Assembly: GCF_029714425.1 (NCBI RefSeq)
Contig: NZ_CP121668.1
Span: 5,415,501-5,479,500 of the forward strand
Direction: 5' to 3'
Source: Bradyrhizobium sp. CB2312
GTDB taxonomy: Bacteria > Pseudomonadota > Alphaproteobacteria > Rhizobiales > Xanthobacteraceae
DNA length: 64,000 nt
In this document: positions 52,810 through 62,469 of the stretch, piece after piece
Position numbering within the stretch: the stretch's first letter is position 1
Layout: each line of letters starts with the position of its first letter
The notes under the pieces: generated by a model
Told to the model about the DNA's origin: nothing
Database searches by the model: none
What the model saw: the letters and a program-made list of their open reading frames with translations, nothing else
Translations under genes and position numbers: made by a program

Positions 52810-52840
52810 CTACCCCTCCGCGCTCTGCGCGGTGGGGTAG
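52810..52840. terminator. Hairpin between convergent genes
   Basis: CTACCCCTCCGCG and CGCGGTGGGGTAG form a 13-bp stem with one mismatch and a 5-base loop, 20 bp past the 52790 stop. Confidence 0.6.
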
Positions 52841-52875
52841 CTGGATGACGGACCGATCGAGTTCCGGACCAGCAA

Positions 52876-54498
52876 CTACGATCGCAACCCCGGCGCTTCC
52901 TGCCCGGTCCGCGCGACATATTCCGTGTAGCCGCCGCCGTACTGGTGGATGCCCTCCGGCGTCAGCTCCAGCACGCGGTTCGACAGCGTCGCCAGAAAAT
53001 GCCGGTCGTGCGAGACGAACAGCATGGTGCCCTCGAAATCCGACAGCGCCGTGATCAGCATTTCCTTGGTGGCGAGGTCGAGATGGTTGGTCGGCTCGTC
53101 CAGCACCAGGAAGTTGGGCGGATCGAACAGCATCTTGGCCATCACGAGCCGCGCCTTCTCGCCGCCTGACAGCACGCGGCAACGCTTCTCGACGTCGTCG
53201 CCGGAGAAGCCGAAGCAGCCGGCGAGCGCGCGCAAGCTCCCCTGCCCCGCTGTCGGAAACTGGTCTTCCAGCGACTGGAACACGGTGCGCTCGCCGTCGA
53301 GCAGGTCCATCGCATGCTGGGCGAAATAGCCCATCTTGACGCTGCCGCCGAGCGCCACCGTGCCCTGGTCCGGCTCGCTGGCACCGGCGACGAGCTTGAG
53401 CAGCGTCGACTTGCCGGCACCGTTGACGCCCATCACGCACCAGCGCTCCCGGCGGCGGATCATGAAATCGAGTCCGTCATAGATGCGCCTGGCGCCATAG
53501 CCCTTGTGGACGTTCTTCAAGGCGACGACGTCCTCGCCCGAGCGCGGCGCCGGCGGGAAGTCGAAGGCGACGCTCTGGCGGCGGCGCGGCGGCTCGACCC
53601 GCTCGATCTTGTCGAGCTTCTTCACCCGGCTCTGCACCTGCGCGGCATGCGATGCGCGCGCCTTGAAGCGCTCGATGAACTTGATCTCCTTGGCAAGCAT
53701 CGCCTGCTGGCGCTCGAACTGGGCCTGCTGCTGCTTCTCGTTCTGCGCGCGCTGCTGCTCGTAGAACTCGTAATCGCCGGTGTAGGTGGTGAGCGAGCCG
53801 GAGTCGATCTCGATCACCTTGGAGATCACGCGATTGATGAACTCCCGGTCATGCGAGGTCATCAGCAGCGTGCCTTCGTAATCGTGCAGGAACTTCTCCA
53901 GCCAGATCAGGCTTTCGAGGTCGAGATGGTTGCTCGGCTCGTCGAGCAGCATGACGTCGGGACGCATCAGGAGAATACGCGCCAGCGCCACGCGCATCTT
54001 CCAGCCGCCGGAGAGTTTTCCGACGTCGCCGTCCATCATCTCCTGACTGAAGCCGAGACCGGACAGCGCTTCGCGCGCACGGCCGTCCAGCGCATAGCCG
54101 TCGAGCTCCTCGAAGCGGTGCTGCACCTCGCCGTAGCGCGCGATGATCTCCTCCATCTGATCGGCCTTGTCAGGATCGGCCATGTCGGCCTCGAGCTCGC
54201 GCAGCTCGGCTGCGACCTCACTGACGGGACCCGCGCCATTCATGACCTCGGCCACGGCGCTATGGCCGCTCATCTCGCCGACGTCCTGGTTGAAATAGCC
54301 GATGGTGATGCCGCGATCGGTCGAGACCTGCCCTTCGTCGGGCAGTTCCTCGCCCGCAATCATGCGGAACAGGGTGGTCTTGCCGGCGCCGTTGGGGCCG
54401 ACGAGGCCGATCTTCTCGCCCTTGTTGAGGGCGGCGGAGGCTTCGATGAACAGGATCTGGTGGCCGGCTTGCTTGCTGACGTTGTCGAGGCGGATCAT
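52876..54498 (-). CDS. ABC-F family ATP-binding protein (translation factor type)
   Basis: 540 residues with two ABC domains and no membrane segment. Domain 1: Walker A GPNGAGKTT, signature LSGGWKMR, Walker B LLDEPSNHLD. Domain 2: GVNGAGKST, LSGGEKAR, LVLDEPTNHLD. A basic, Gln-rich linker (EQQRAQNEKQQQAQFERQQ, about 250-310) separates them. ABC-F proteins act on the ribosome (EttA, Uup, YbiT, YheS); the exact member cannot be fixed, though YbiT/EttA types fit. The C-terminal coding end is duplicated as a relic at 50388-50451. Confidence 0.9.
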   Translation of the reverse strand: MIRLDNVSKQAGHQILFIEASAALNKGEKIGLVGPNGAGKTTLFRMIAGEELPDEGQVSTDRGITIGYFNQDVGEMSGHSAVAEVMNGAGPVSEVAAELRELEADMADPDKADQMEEIIARYGEVQHRFEELDGYALDGRAREALSGLGFSQEMMDGDVGKLSGGWKMRVALARILLMRPDVMLLDEPSNHLDLESLIWLEKFLHDYEGTLLMTSHDREFINRVISKVIEIDSGSLTTYTGDYEFYEQQRAQNEKQQQAQFERQQAMLAKEIKFIERFKARASHAAQVQSRVKKLDKIERVEPPRRRQSVAFDFPPAPRSGEDVVALKNVHKGYGARRIYDGLDFMIRRRERWCVMGVNGAGKSTLLKLVAGASEPDQGTVALGGSVKMGYFAQHAMDLLDGERTVFQSLEDQFPTAGQGSLRALAGCFGFSGDDVEKRCRVLSGGEKARLVMAKMLFDPPNFLVLDEPTNHLDLATKEMLITALSDFEGTMLFVSHDRHFLATLSNRVLELTPEGIHQYGGGYTEYVARTGQEAPGLRS

Positions 54499-54801
54499 GG
54501 GGTCTTTTGGAGGGATTTTTGCGTTGCAGCGTGATAGTCCATGCTGGGCCCCAGGGGAAGCCCGGCGGGGTACGGATTTTCGCGCTTGCCAGACACCAAC
54601 CTCCGGCAAACGGTCCCGACGCGGCTAGGCGCCGCTCTCGCCGGGCTGACTGCCAGCCCGGCGTCCGCTTCAGCCCTGAAGCGTGCCGTCGTCCCTGTCG
54701 CCACCAGCAAACATCAGCGTCGAGCGCTGCAATCAAGATCGCTCGATCATCGCGCGATATGGCCGCCACGACGGCGGCGGGAATTCATCACGGGCATCGT
54801 T
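54499..54801. other. 303-bp intergenic region
   Basis: No gene is supported. It contains the ABC-F promoter; the mix of open frames on both strands is ordinary for this GC content. Confidence 0.4.
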
Positions 54802-55020
54802 TCAGGGTTGCAGCAGCGAGAGGAGACGTTGCCGGTCCTGATCGCGGCATCGTTGCTCTGTCCGCATGCGTTCGAGTTCGGCTTCTGCTTTGGCCGTCTC
54901 CTCATTCTGCTGCTTCATCTCGACAATGAGCGCCTCTTGCTCTGCGAGCCGCCGTTCGCCTTCGACGACTTCGCGCTCCACCTGCTGCAGTTCATCGTAT
55001 ATCGCAGTCCTGTACATCAT
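54802..55020 (-). CDS. Small coiled-coil protein, hypothetical
   Basis: 72 residues, almost all predicted coiled coil (DELQQVEREVVEGERRLAEQ, LIVEMKQQNEETAKAEAELE). No membrane or signal. Function unknown. Confidence 0.55.
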   Translation of the reverse strand: MMYRTAIYDELQQVEREVVEGERRLAEQEALIVEMKQQNEETAKAEAELERMRTEQRCRDQDRQRLLSLLQP

Positions 55021-55174
55021 GATCCCCGAGCGGCTGCGCTGCGAATCCGCCGCAGAGTGGTTTCCGTCAGGCCATCAGCCGTGCCGCAACGTGCATGATT
55101 TTCAACTCAATCATCTTCGCGAACGTTCCGGCTGATGCCACTTTTTCCCGTTCATGGCGGAGCGCGGGGAGCAA

Positions 55175-58100
55175 TCATCTCGCGGATAACCGCTCCAGCC
55201 GATCGCTCGCTCCCTGATGGGCTTCGGGCGGATAATACTTCCGGTCCTGCTCCTCACGCGGCAATCGGAAGCCCTTCACCAGCCCGAAGATCGCCGGGAT
55301 CACGATCAGAGTGAGCAAGGTCGACGAGATCATCCCGCCGATCATGGGAACGGCGATGCGCTGCATGATCTCGGAGCCGGTGCCGGTGCTCCACATGATC
55401 GGCAGCAATCCCGCCATGATGGCGACGACCGTCATCATCTTCGGCCGGACCCGTTCGACCGCACCGACCATGATCGCCTCCCGCAGGTCGGCCCGGCTCA
55501 CGCTCCGCGCCTCGGCGGCGCGGCGCTGTTCGATCTCCGCGAGCGCGTGATTGAGGTAGATCAGCATCACGACGCCGGTCTCGGCGGCGACGCCGGCGAG
55601 CGCGATGAATCCGACGGCAACCGCGACCGAGAGATTGAACCCCAGCCACCACATCAGCCAGAGCCCGCCCACCAGCGCGAATGGCAGCGACAACATGACG
55701 ATCAGCGTCTCGGTGACCGACCTGAAATTCAGGTACAGCAGCAGGAAGATGATCAGCAGCGTCACCGGCACGACGATCTTCAGACGGGCGACGGCCCGCT
55801 CCAGATATTCGTACTGACCGCTCCAGACCAGATAGTAGCCCGGCGGAAATTGGATGCTGGCCTGGACGGCGTGCTGCGCGTCGGCAACGTAGCCGCCGAG
55901 GTCGCGATCGCGGATGTCGACGTAGACGTAGGTGGCGAGCTGGGCGTTCTCGGTCCGGATCGACGTCGGGCCGCGGGCGATCTGCACGGTGGCGACCTCC
56001 GCGAGCGGTACGGCACCGCCTGCCGGCATGGGAACGAGGATGTCGCCGGCGATCTTGTTCGGGTTGTCCCTGAGATCGCGCGGGTAGCGCATGTTGACGG
56101 TGAAGCGCTGCCGACCCTCGACGGTCGTGGTGACGGTCTGACCGCCGAGCGCGGCGGCGATGGTGTCCTGAACGTCCTGGACCATGATCCCGTAGCGCGC
56201 GAGCGCCGATCGGTCGGGCGTGATCTCCAGGTAATAGCCGCCGATGCCACGTTCCGCGTAGGCGGACGAGGTCCCGGGCACCGCCCGCAGCACCTGCTCG
56301 ACCTGTTTGGCGAGCCTGTCGATCTCGACAAGGTCGGTGCCGATGACCTTGACGCCCACCGGCGTCCGGATGCCGGTCGACAGCATGTCGATGCGCGCCT
56401 TGATCGGCATCGTCCAGGCGTTCGACACGCCGGGAAACTGCAGCGCCCTGTCCATCTCGGCGATCAGTCCGTCGATGGTGATCCCTGCCCGCCACTGCTC
56501 CTTCGGTTTGAGATTGACCACGGTCTCGAACATCTCGGTCGGCGCCGGATCGGTCGACGTCGCGGCGCGGCCGGCCTTGCCATAGACCGACGCCACTTCC
56601 GGAAACGACTTGATGATCCGGTTCTGCGTCTGTATCAGCTCGGCCGCCTTGGTGACCGAGATGCCCGGCAGCGTCGTCGGCATGTAGAGCAACGTGCCCT
56701 CGTTGAGATTAGGCATGAATTCGGTGCCGAGCTGGCGCGCGGGCCAGATCGTCACCGCGAGCGCCGCAATGGCGAGCAGCACGACGAGTGTTTTCGCCCG
56801 CAGCACGCCCTTGATGACGGGGCGATAGATCCAAATCAGGACGCGGTTGATCGGGTTTCGGTGCTCCGGAACGATCCGCCCCCGCACGAAGATCACCATC
56901 AGCGCCGGCACCAGGGTCACCGAGAGCAGCGCGGCGGCCGCCATGGCGAAGGTCTTGGTGAAGGCAAGCGGGCTGAACAGCCGCCCTTCCTGCGATTCCA
57001 GCGTGAAGATCGGCATGAACGAAACAGTGATGATCAGCAGGCTGAAGAACAGTGCCGGCCCGACTTCCGAAGCCGCCTCGATCAGGATGGCGATGCGAGA
57101 CTTGCCCGGCCCCGCGCGTTCGAGGTGCTTGTGGGCGTTCTCGATCATCACGATCGCCGCGTCCACCATGGCACCGATCGCGATGGCGATGCCGCCGAGG
57201 CTCATGATGTTGGAGCCGATCCCGAGCAGCTTCATCGCCCCGAACGCCATCAGCACGCCGACCGGCAGCATCAGGATGGCGACGAGCGCGCTGCGGACAT
57301 GCAGCAGGAACACGACGCACACCAGCGCGACGACGAGACTTTCCTCGACCAACGTGTGCTTGAGCGTGTCGATGGCCGCGTAGATCAGGTTCGACCGGTC
57401 GTAGACCGGAACGATCTCGACCGACTTCGGCAGGCTGGTCGCGATCTCCTTGAACCGCTTCTTGACGTTCTCGATGACGTCGAGCGCATTCATGCCGAAG
57501 CGTTGGAGCACGATGCCGCTGGCGACCTCTCCCTCGCCGTTCAGCTCGGTGATGCCGCGCCGCTCGTCGGGGCCCAGCTCGACCCGCGAGACGTCCCGCA
57601 ACAGCACTGGCGTGCCCTTGTCCGTCTTCAGGACGATGTTGCCGAGATCGTCGATGCTTTTGAGATAGCCGCGCCCCCTGATCACGTATTCGAACTCGGA
57701 CAGCTCGACGGTCCGCCCGCCGACGTCGGCATTGCTGGCGCGGATCGCATCCCGCACCTTCTGCATGGTGATGCCAAGGTCGCGCATCCGCTGCGCATCG
57801 AGAACGACGTTGTACTGCTTCACGAAACCGCCGACGCTCGCCACCTCCGCGACGCCCTCCGCCTTGGCGAGCGCGAATTTGAGATTCCAGTCCTGAATGG
57901 TCCGCGTGTCGGCGAGATTGAGCTCCTTGGAGATCACCGCGTATTGGTAGACCCATCCCACGCCGGTCGCATCCGGACCGATGCCGGGGGTCACGCCTGC
58001 CGGCAGCCGCGACGCCGCGCCGTTCAGGAACTCGAGCACCCGCGAGCGCGCCCAGTAGATGTCGGTGCCGTCCTCGAAGATCACGTAGACGAACGAGACC

Positions 58101-58366
58101 CCGAAGAAGGAGAAGCCGCGGACGACCTTGGATTTCGGGACCGTCAGCATCGCGGTCGCGAGCGGATATGTGACCTGATCTTCGATCACCTGCGGCGCCT
58201 GCCCCGGATATTCGGTGTAGACGATCACCTGTGTGTCGGAGAGGTCCGGAATGGCATCGAGCGGCAGGTGGACCAGCGCGTAGAGTCCGGCCGCAGCCGC
58301 GAAGCCCGTGCCGAACAGCACCAGCAGCAGGTTGCGCGCCGACCAGGCGATGATGCGGGCGATCAT
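55175..58366 (-). CDS. cusA: Copper/silver efflux RND inner-membrane pump (CusA-like)
   Basis: 1063 residues, twelve membrane helices, two large periplasmic loops. GAMVDAAIVMIENAHKHLE is the monovalent-metal (HME4) signature, and three Met are kept in the contexts that form CusA's metal triad: GTLLYMP, TEMFETV and RIDMLSTG. It should expel Cu(I)/Ag(I) from the periplasm using the proton gradient, with the 58363-59820 adaptor. No outer-membrane CusC lies here. It is the last gene of the operon, overlapping the adaptor gene by four bases. Confidence 0.88.
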   Translation of the reverse strand: MIARIIAWSARNLLLVLFGTGFAAAAGLYALVHLPLDAIPDLSDTQVIVYTEYPGQAPQVIEDQVTYPLATAMLTVPKSKVVRGFSFFGVSFVYVIFEDGTDIYWARSRVLEFLNGAASRLPAGVTPGIGPDATGVGWVYQYAVISKELNLADTRTIQDWNLKFALAKAEGVAEVASVGGFVKQYNVVLDAQRMRDLGITMQKVRDAIRASNADVGGRTVELSEFEYVIRGRGYLKSIDDLGNIVLKTDKGTPVLLRDVSRVELGPDERRGITELNGEGEVASGIVLQRFGMNALDVIENVKKRFKEIATSLPKSVEIVPVYDRSNLIYAAIDTLKHTLVEESLVVALVCVVFLLHVRSALVAILMLPVGVLMAFGAMKLLGIGSNIMSLGGIAIAIGAMVDAAIVMIENAHKHLERAGPGKSRIAILIEAASEVGPALFFSLLIITVSFMPIFTLESQEGRLFSPLAFTKTFAMAAAALLSVTLVPALMVIFVRGRIVPEHRNPINRVLIWIYRPVIKGVLRAKTLVVLLAIAALAVTIWPARQLGTEFMPNLNEGTLLYMPTTLPGISVTKAAELIQTQNRIIKSFPEVASVYGKAGRAATSTDPAPTEMFETVVNLKPKEQWRAGITIDGLIAEMDRALQFPGVSNAWTMPIKARIDMLSTGIRTPVGVKVIGTDLVEIDRLAKQVEQVLRAVPGTSSAYAERGIGGYYLEITPDRSALARYGIMVQDVQDTIAAALGGQTVTTTVEGRQRFTVNMRYPRDLRDNPNKIAGDILVPMPAGGAVPLAEVATVQIARGPTSIRTENAQLATYVYVDIRDRDLGGYVADAQHAVQASIQFPPGYYLVWSGQYEYLERAVARLKIVVPVTLLIIFLLLYLNFRSVTETLIVMLSLPFALVGGLWLMWWLGFNLSVAVAVGFIALAGVAAETGVVMLIYLNHALAEIEQRRAAEARSVSRADLREAIMVGAVERVRPKMMTVVAIMAGLLPIMWSTGTGSEIMQRIAVPMIGGMISSTLLTLIVIPAIFGLVKGFRLPREEQDRKYYPPEAHQGASDRLERLSAR

Positions 58367-59820
58367 GGGCGCGCTCCCATGCCGCCGGCCGCCGGCTCGG
58401 TCGATTGCGCCCCCTGAGCCTCGGCAAAACCCTTCAAAGCCGCTTTCAAGTTGCTTTCGGCATCGATCAGGAAGTTGGCGGAGGTCACGACCGCGTCGCC
58501 TTCCGCAAGGCCGTCCCTGATCTCGACGTAGCCGGCACCACGGCGGCCGAGCTTCACTTGCCGCGGCTCGTAGCGGCCGTCGCCCCTATCGATCAGGACC
58601 GCCTGCCGGCTGCCGGTGTCGAGCACGGAGCTGTCGGGAACGGCGAGCACGGCGGCGGAACCGCCCGTGTCGATTTCGGCATCGACATACATGTCCGGCA
58701 GTAGCGCCAGATCGGGATTGGCAAGTTCGACGCGGACGCGCGCGGTGCGCGTCTCGCGGTTCACCTGCGGATAGATCACGGCAATGACGCCCGTGAAGCT
58801 GCGGCCCGGAAAACCGCGGGCACGGATGGTGACGCTCTGGCCCAGCGCGATATTGCCGAGGTCGCGCTCGGCGACATCGACCAGCGCCCAGACCAGCGAT
58901 ATGTCAGCGATGCGGAACAAGACGTCGCCGGGATTGGCGCGCATGCCTTCGATGGCATTGCGCTCGAGCACGAAGCCGTCGCGCGGCGCCGACCACTGCA
59001 CCGTAACGGGCGCGATGCGCGAGCTCTCCATCGCCGCGAGCACGCCTTCCGGAACGGCGAGGTTGACGAGCCGCTGGCGCGAACCGCGGCCGTAGACCTC
59101 GTTGCTGCCGATCGTCTTCGAGCTGATGGTCGCGAGATAGTCCGCCGCCGCGGATGCGATCGCGGAGCTGTAGATCTCCATCAGCGGCTGACCGGCCTTC
59201 ACGCGCGTGCCGGTGGTGACGTCGGCGACCTTCTGCACGAAGCTTTCGGCGCGCATCGCGATCACCGAGACGCGGCGCTCGTCGAGCTGGATCGTGCCCG
59301 GCGCCTTCACGGTCACGCTAATGGCGCGGCGTTCGGCCGGCTCGGACCTGACACCGGTACGCTGGATCTTGCCCGGCGACAGTTTGATGCTGCCGTCGTC
59401 GCTGTCCTCACCCTCGTAGACTGGGATGTAGTCCATCCCCATGGAGTCTTTCTTCGACACAGGCGAGGTGTCTGGCAGCCCCATCGGGTTGCGGTAGTAT
59501 TTGATCTTCCGGTCGGCCTTCGCGTCGGCAGCCCCGGTTTCCGCCGGCGCGTCCTCGGGATCGTCGAAGCTGACGTCCGCTCCCGCCGGCACAGCGCGCC
59601 AGGCGCGGCCGTCGGCCGTCGTCTTCGGCGTGAGCGAGTAGAATGGTTTCCCGTCCGGATCCTGGTAATAGATCGGCTCGCCGCGCTCGGCGGCTGCCGC
59701 GGCTGATACGACTGGCTGGGCGGCGAACGAGCCCCCTCGCGGCATTCCGCCGACGAGAAAGGCGGCGCCGGCCGCTGCGCAAATCGCAGCGGCCGCGCCC
59801 GTCGCGATGGCACGGTTCAT
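58363..59820 (-). CDS. cusB: RND efflux periplasmic adaptor (CusB-like)
   Basis: 485 residues. After the N-terminal membrane anchor comes a heavy-metal-binding domain (about 105-140; YYRNPMGLPDTSPVSKKDSM and GMDYIPVYEG). The lipoyl/beta-barrel adaptor core follows (VKAPGTIQLDERRVSVI, ALGQSVTIRARGFPG) and a C-terminal MP domain. It links CusA to the outer membrane channel and probably passes metal to CusA. It overlaps both neighbours by four bases (ATGA type), so the three genes are translationally coupled. Confidence 0.87.
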   Translation of the reverse strand: MNRAIATGAAAAICAAAGAAFLVGGMPRGGSFAAQPVVSAAAAAERGEPIYYQDPDGKPFYSLTPKTTADGRAWRAVPAGADVSFDDPEDAPAETGAADAKADRKIKYYRNPMGLPDTSPVSKKDSMGMDYIPVYEGEDSDDGSIKLSPGKIQRTGVRSEPAERRAISVTVKAPGTIQLDERRVSVIAMRAESFVQKVADVTTGTRVKAGQPLMEIYSSAIASAAADYLATISSKTIGSNEVYGRGSRQRLVNLAVPEGVLAAMESSRIAPVTVQWSAPRDGFVLERNAIEGMRANPGDVLFRIADISLVWALVDVAERDLGNIALGQSVTIRARGFPGRSFTGVIAVIYPQVNRETRTARVRVELANPDLALLPDMYVDAEIDTGGSAAVLAVPDSSVLDTGSRQAVLIDRGDGRYEPRQVKLGRRGAGYVEIRDGLAEGDAVVTSANFLIDAESNLKAALKGFAEAQGAQSTEPAAGGMGARP

Positions 59821-60224
59821 TTCTGCGCCGTGACGACGAGTTTGCTTTCGACCGTGCCGGTCTCGCCCTGCACCTTGGCGCCAAGCGAGAGCTGCCAGCG
59901 ACCCGCCATGCCAAAGGTGGCCTTGAAGCGGTACATCCCCGGCTCCGTGCCCGGCATGGCGGTCACCTTGGTGGCCATCTCCTGCATGCCGTCCGGCGCC
60001 ATGTCGAGGCGGGAGGCGAAGATGACGGCGTCCGGCACCGCCTTCCCCGTCGTCTTGTTCACCAGCCTGACCGTGACGATCCTGTCGGCGCCGGCCTGGA
60101 CGGACGGCTCAACGAGCTGGAATTCGTAGTCCTTGATGTTGGCAAAGGCGAGCTGCGGCGCTCCCATGATGGTGAGGCCGAGCAGCGCGGCGGCAAACGC
60201 ACGCGCAGCAGTGGTAGTCTTCAT
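59817..60224 (-). CDS. FixH/YtkA-like secreted protein of the copper-efflux operon
   Basis: 135 residues with a signal peptide (FAAALLGLTIMGAPQLAFA). The mature beta-sandwich has YEFQLVEPSVQAGADRIVTV, VPDAVIFASRLDMAPDGMQE and MAGRWQLSLGAKVQG, typical of FixH/YtkA-like and related copper-linked domains. The Met-rich loop (LDMAPDGMQEMATKVTAM) could bind Cu(I). It is in the place where cusF lies in E. coli, but it is not CusF by sequence. First gene of the coupled trio. Confidence 0.75.
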   Translation of the reverse strand: MKTTTAARAFAAALLGLTIMGAPQLAFANIKDYEFQLVEPSVQAGADRIVTVRLVNKTTGKAVPDAVIFASRLDMAPDGMQEMATKVTAMPGTEPGMYRFKATFGMAGRWQLSLGAKVQGETGTVESKLVVTAQK

Positions 60225-60324
60225 GATGTCATGTCCTCGAAACGTCTGATGGACCGCCGAAGCGGCGAGCTTCGACGCGCGTCCTCAACGGCCGCGCGTC
60301 AAGACTCCGGCGCAGGGGCGCCGG

Positions 60325-60684
60325 TCAGACGTTGGTTCGAGGTGGGTGATCCGGAGGATGTTCGCCGAGCCCATCGATCAGCAGATCGTCGGGCAGAGCG
60401 AAAGTGCCTCGCGAGACCATGCGATCGACCTGTGCGCCGCCTTCGCGAGGCGGCATGGTGATCGTCAGCATGCAAAGGGCGACGAAGGGACAGGACCCGC
60501 AGTCCTTCGCCTTCTGGTCCTGCTGGTCGGCGCAGCACGGCATATCGTCCGCCATCGCCTGCATCTCGTCGGCGACGGCCGCCATCTGCGATGCGGCCAT
60601 CGCCGGCACCGACAGGGGCGCCACAAGGAGCCCTGCCGCCACGGCGAATGCGATCAGCCAGTTGAAGACCTTCCTCGGATGCAT
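60325..60684 (-). CDS. Cys/Met-rich secreted hypothetical protein next to copper-efflux genes
   Basis: 119 residues with a signal peptide (LIAFAVAAGLLVAPLSVPAMA). The mature part is rich in metal-ligating residues: MQAMADDMPCC, then CGSCPF and ALC. It resembles DUF2946-type proteins loosely. The gene starts 100 bp before the trio on the same strand, so it may belong to the same metal response. A GTG at 60699 is an alternative start. Confidence 0.65.
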   Translation of the reverse strand: MHPRKVFNWLIAFAVAAGLLVAPLSVPAMAASQMAAVADEMQAMADDMPCCADQQDQKAKDCGSCPFVALCMLTITMPPREGGAQVDRMVSRGTFALPDDLLIDGLGEHPPDHPPRTNV

Positions 60685-60849
60685 AGCCCCTTTTCTCACA
60701 GCAACAGCAACCGTGCAAATCGTCCGGCCATCACGATTGCGCCAGATTCGAGGGGGGATGTCGGCAATTTATTTCCACGGCAGGCCGTGGGCGCGGGTTT
60801 CCGCAAGTGCACGGTCCCGGATGACCTGATCTGCACCCCGAACTCGCCC

Positions 60850-61074
60850 TCACCTCGCGCGGGTAGCGAGGTGCTGCTGGAGCGTGGCCACAACCGCCGA
60901 CATTCTCTCCAACTCCCCGCATCCCGGATTGGGGCCCGACTGGAGCATCCCATCAGGCCGCACGACCAACTCGGAATGTGGTGACACGGCAGATCGCTCG
61001 AGCAGCTCGCGCAGCTTCGGATCCAGGCCATCGCCCCGCGCGGCCGCAATCGCATTGAAATCTCTCAGCGACAT
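60850..61074 (-). CDS. Small soluble hypothetical protein
   Basis: 74 residues: MSLRDFNAIAAARGDGLDPK, then LRELLERSAVS and a C-terminal helix. AGGAG lies upstream of the ATG. No family recognised. Confidence 0.5.
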   Translation of the reverse strand: MSLRDFNAIAAARGDGLDPKLRELLERSAVSPHSELVVRPDGMLQSGPNPGCGELERMSAVVATLQQHLATRAR

Positions 61075-61219
61075 CGGTCCTCGACTCCTTTGCTGGATGT
61101 CATGAGGTTCATGGTGTCGCTCCTTATCTGTCCTCATGATCGACGCTACGCGCACGCGCTCCTGCTCAAACTCCGATGCTTGCTTTCAAATTGAGAAAAG
61201 CTCTGGCCGCGCGGCAGGT

Positions 61220-62311
61220 TCAGCTGGCGCGCGAGGCTTCCCTGTCGAGCAGGGCCTGCTTGCGCTCCACGCCCCAGGCATATCCGGAGGTCGACCCGTC
61301 GTTGCGGATCACGCGGTGGCACGGAATGGCAACCGCGATCTTGTTGGCTGCACAGGCGCCGGCAACGGCCCGCACAGCGTTGGACGCCCCGATCCGCCGT
61401 GCGAGCTCCGCATAACAGAGCGTGCCACCTGCAGGAATCTCCCGAAGCGCCTGCCAAACTCGCTGCTGGAACGCGGTGCCCCGGATGTCGAGCGGCAGAT
61501 CGAGACCGATCTCCGGCGCTTCCACGAGGCCGACCACGCGCGCGACCATCGCCTCATAGTCCCGGTCGGCGCCGATCAGGCGCGCCTTGGGGAAGCGATC
61601 TTGGAGATCGCGGACCAGCTCCTCCGCGTCATGACCAAGAAGAATCGCAACGACGCCCTTCCTGCTCGACGCGACCAGGATAGGCCCGAGAGAACTCTGG
61701 CCGACCGCGAACCTGATCTCCTCGTTCGCCCCTCCGGCGCGATATTGCGACGGCGTCATGCCGAGTATCCCCGTCGACTTTTCGTAGAACCTCCCGCTCG
61801 AATTGAAGCCGGCGTCGTACATCGCCTCGGTGACGGAATTGCACGACACCAGACCGTCACGAAACTTCCGGGCGCGGAATTCAGCGGCGTAGGTCTTCGG
61901 GGTCAGTCCGGTGGCGGCCTTGAAGATTCGATGAAAATAACCAGAGCTCAAGCCGGCTGCCGCCGCGAGATCCTCCAGCGACGGCTCCTCCTCGCTCGTC
62001 TCGATGATGCGGCAAACCCTGGCGACCAGCGCGGCATTCCCGGCTTCGACCGAAGGCCCGTCCGGATTGCAACGCCTGCACGGCCGAAATCCGGTCGCCT
62101 TGGCATCCGCCAGGCTGTCGTGAAGCTGGACATTCTCAGGGTTCGCCGCGCGCGAGGGGCAGGACGGCCGGCAATAGACCGCCGTCGTCGAAACCGAATA
62201 CCAGAAATGACCATCTGCGGCCTTGTCTCGCGCAAGGACGCGGGCCCATCGCGGATCATCCGCGACCAGTACGGGCGACTGCTTTCGGAACTGAACGGGC
62301 GCTGCGGTCAT
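61220..62311 (-). CDS. ada: Ada: DNA-alkylation response regulator and O6-methylguanine-DNA methyltransferase
   Basis: 363 residues. The N-terminal Ada zinc domain (about 25-90) has the metal-ligating Cys in YCRPSCPSR and CRRCNPD; the first Cys takes methyl groups from phosphotriesters. An AraC-type double helix-turn-helix (about 100-190) follows. The C-terminal methyltransferase domain (about 265-355) carries the acceptor Cys in IPCHRVI. Methylated Ada activates its own gene and repair genes. I start it at ATG 62311, where homology begins. A relic of a related gene lies at 4682-4910. Confidence 0.93.
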   Translation of the reverse strand: MTAAPVQFRKQSPVLVADDPRWARVLARDKAADGHFWYSVSTTAVYCRPSCPSRAANPENVQLHDSLADAKATGFRPCRRCNPDGPSVEAGNAALVARVCRIIETSEEEPSLEDLAAAAGLSSGYFHRIFKAATGLTPKTYAAEFRARKFRDGLVSCNSVTEAMYDAGFNSSGRFYEKSTGILGMTPSQYRAGGANEEIRFAVGQSSLGPILVASSRKGVVAILLGHDAEELVRDLQDRFPKARLIGADRDYEAMVARVVGLVEAPEIGLDLPLDIRGTAFQQRVWQALREIPAGGTLCYAELARRIGASNAVRAVAGACAANKIAVAIPCHRVIRNDGSTSGYAWGVERKQALLDREASRAS

Positions 62312-62469
62312 CGGCTTTAGTTTCCACGATACCGGAGACGTCGCCACCCGATTTCCGACGATGTGAAAGACATCATATGCGCCCGGCGCGTAAGAGCAGA
62401 CGAGGCCCGCACAACGTGCGAGCCTCGTTCAACGACATCGGGTCTGCCGATGGTGCGGAAGCGCTCCGA

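Noticed and set aside
55217..58417. A very long open frame (over 1000 codons) antisense to the cusA gene
   Set aside because: It is a shadow of the GC-rich codon pattern on the other strand; its composition is His/Arg/Asp-rich without any domain, while the minus strand is a complete RND pump.
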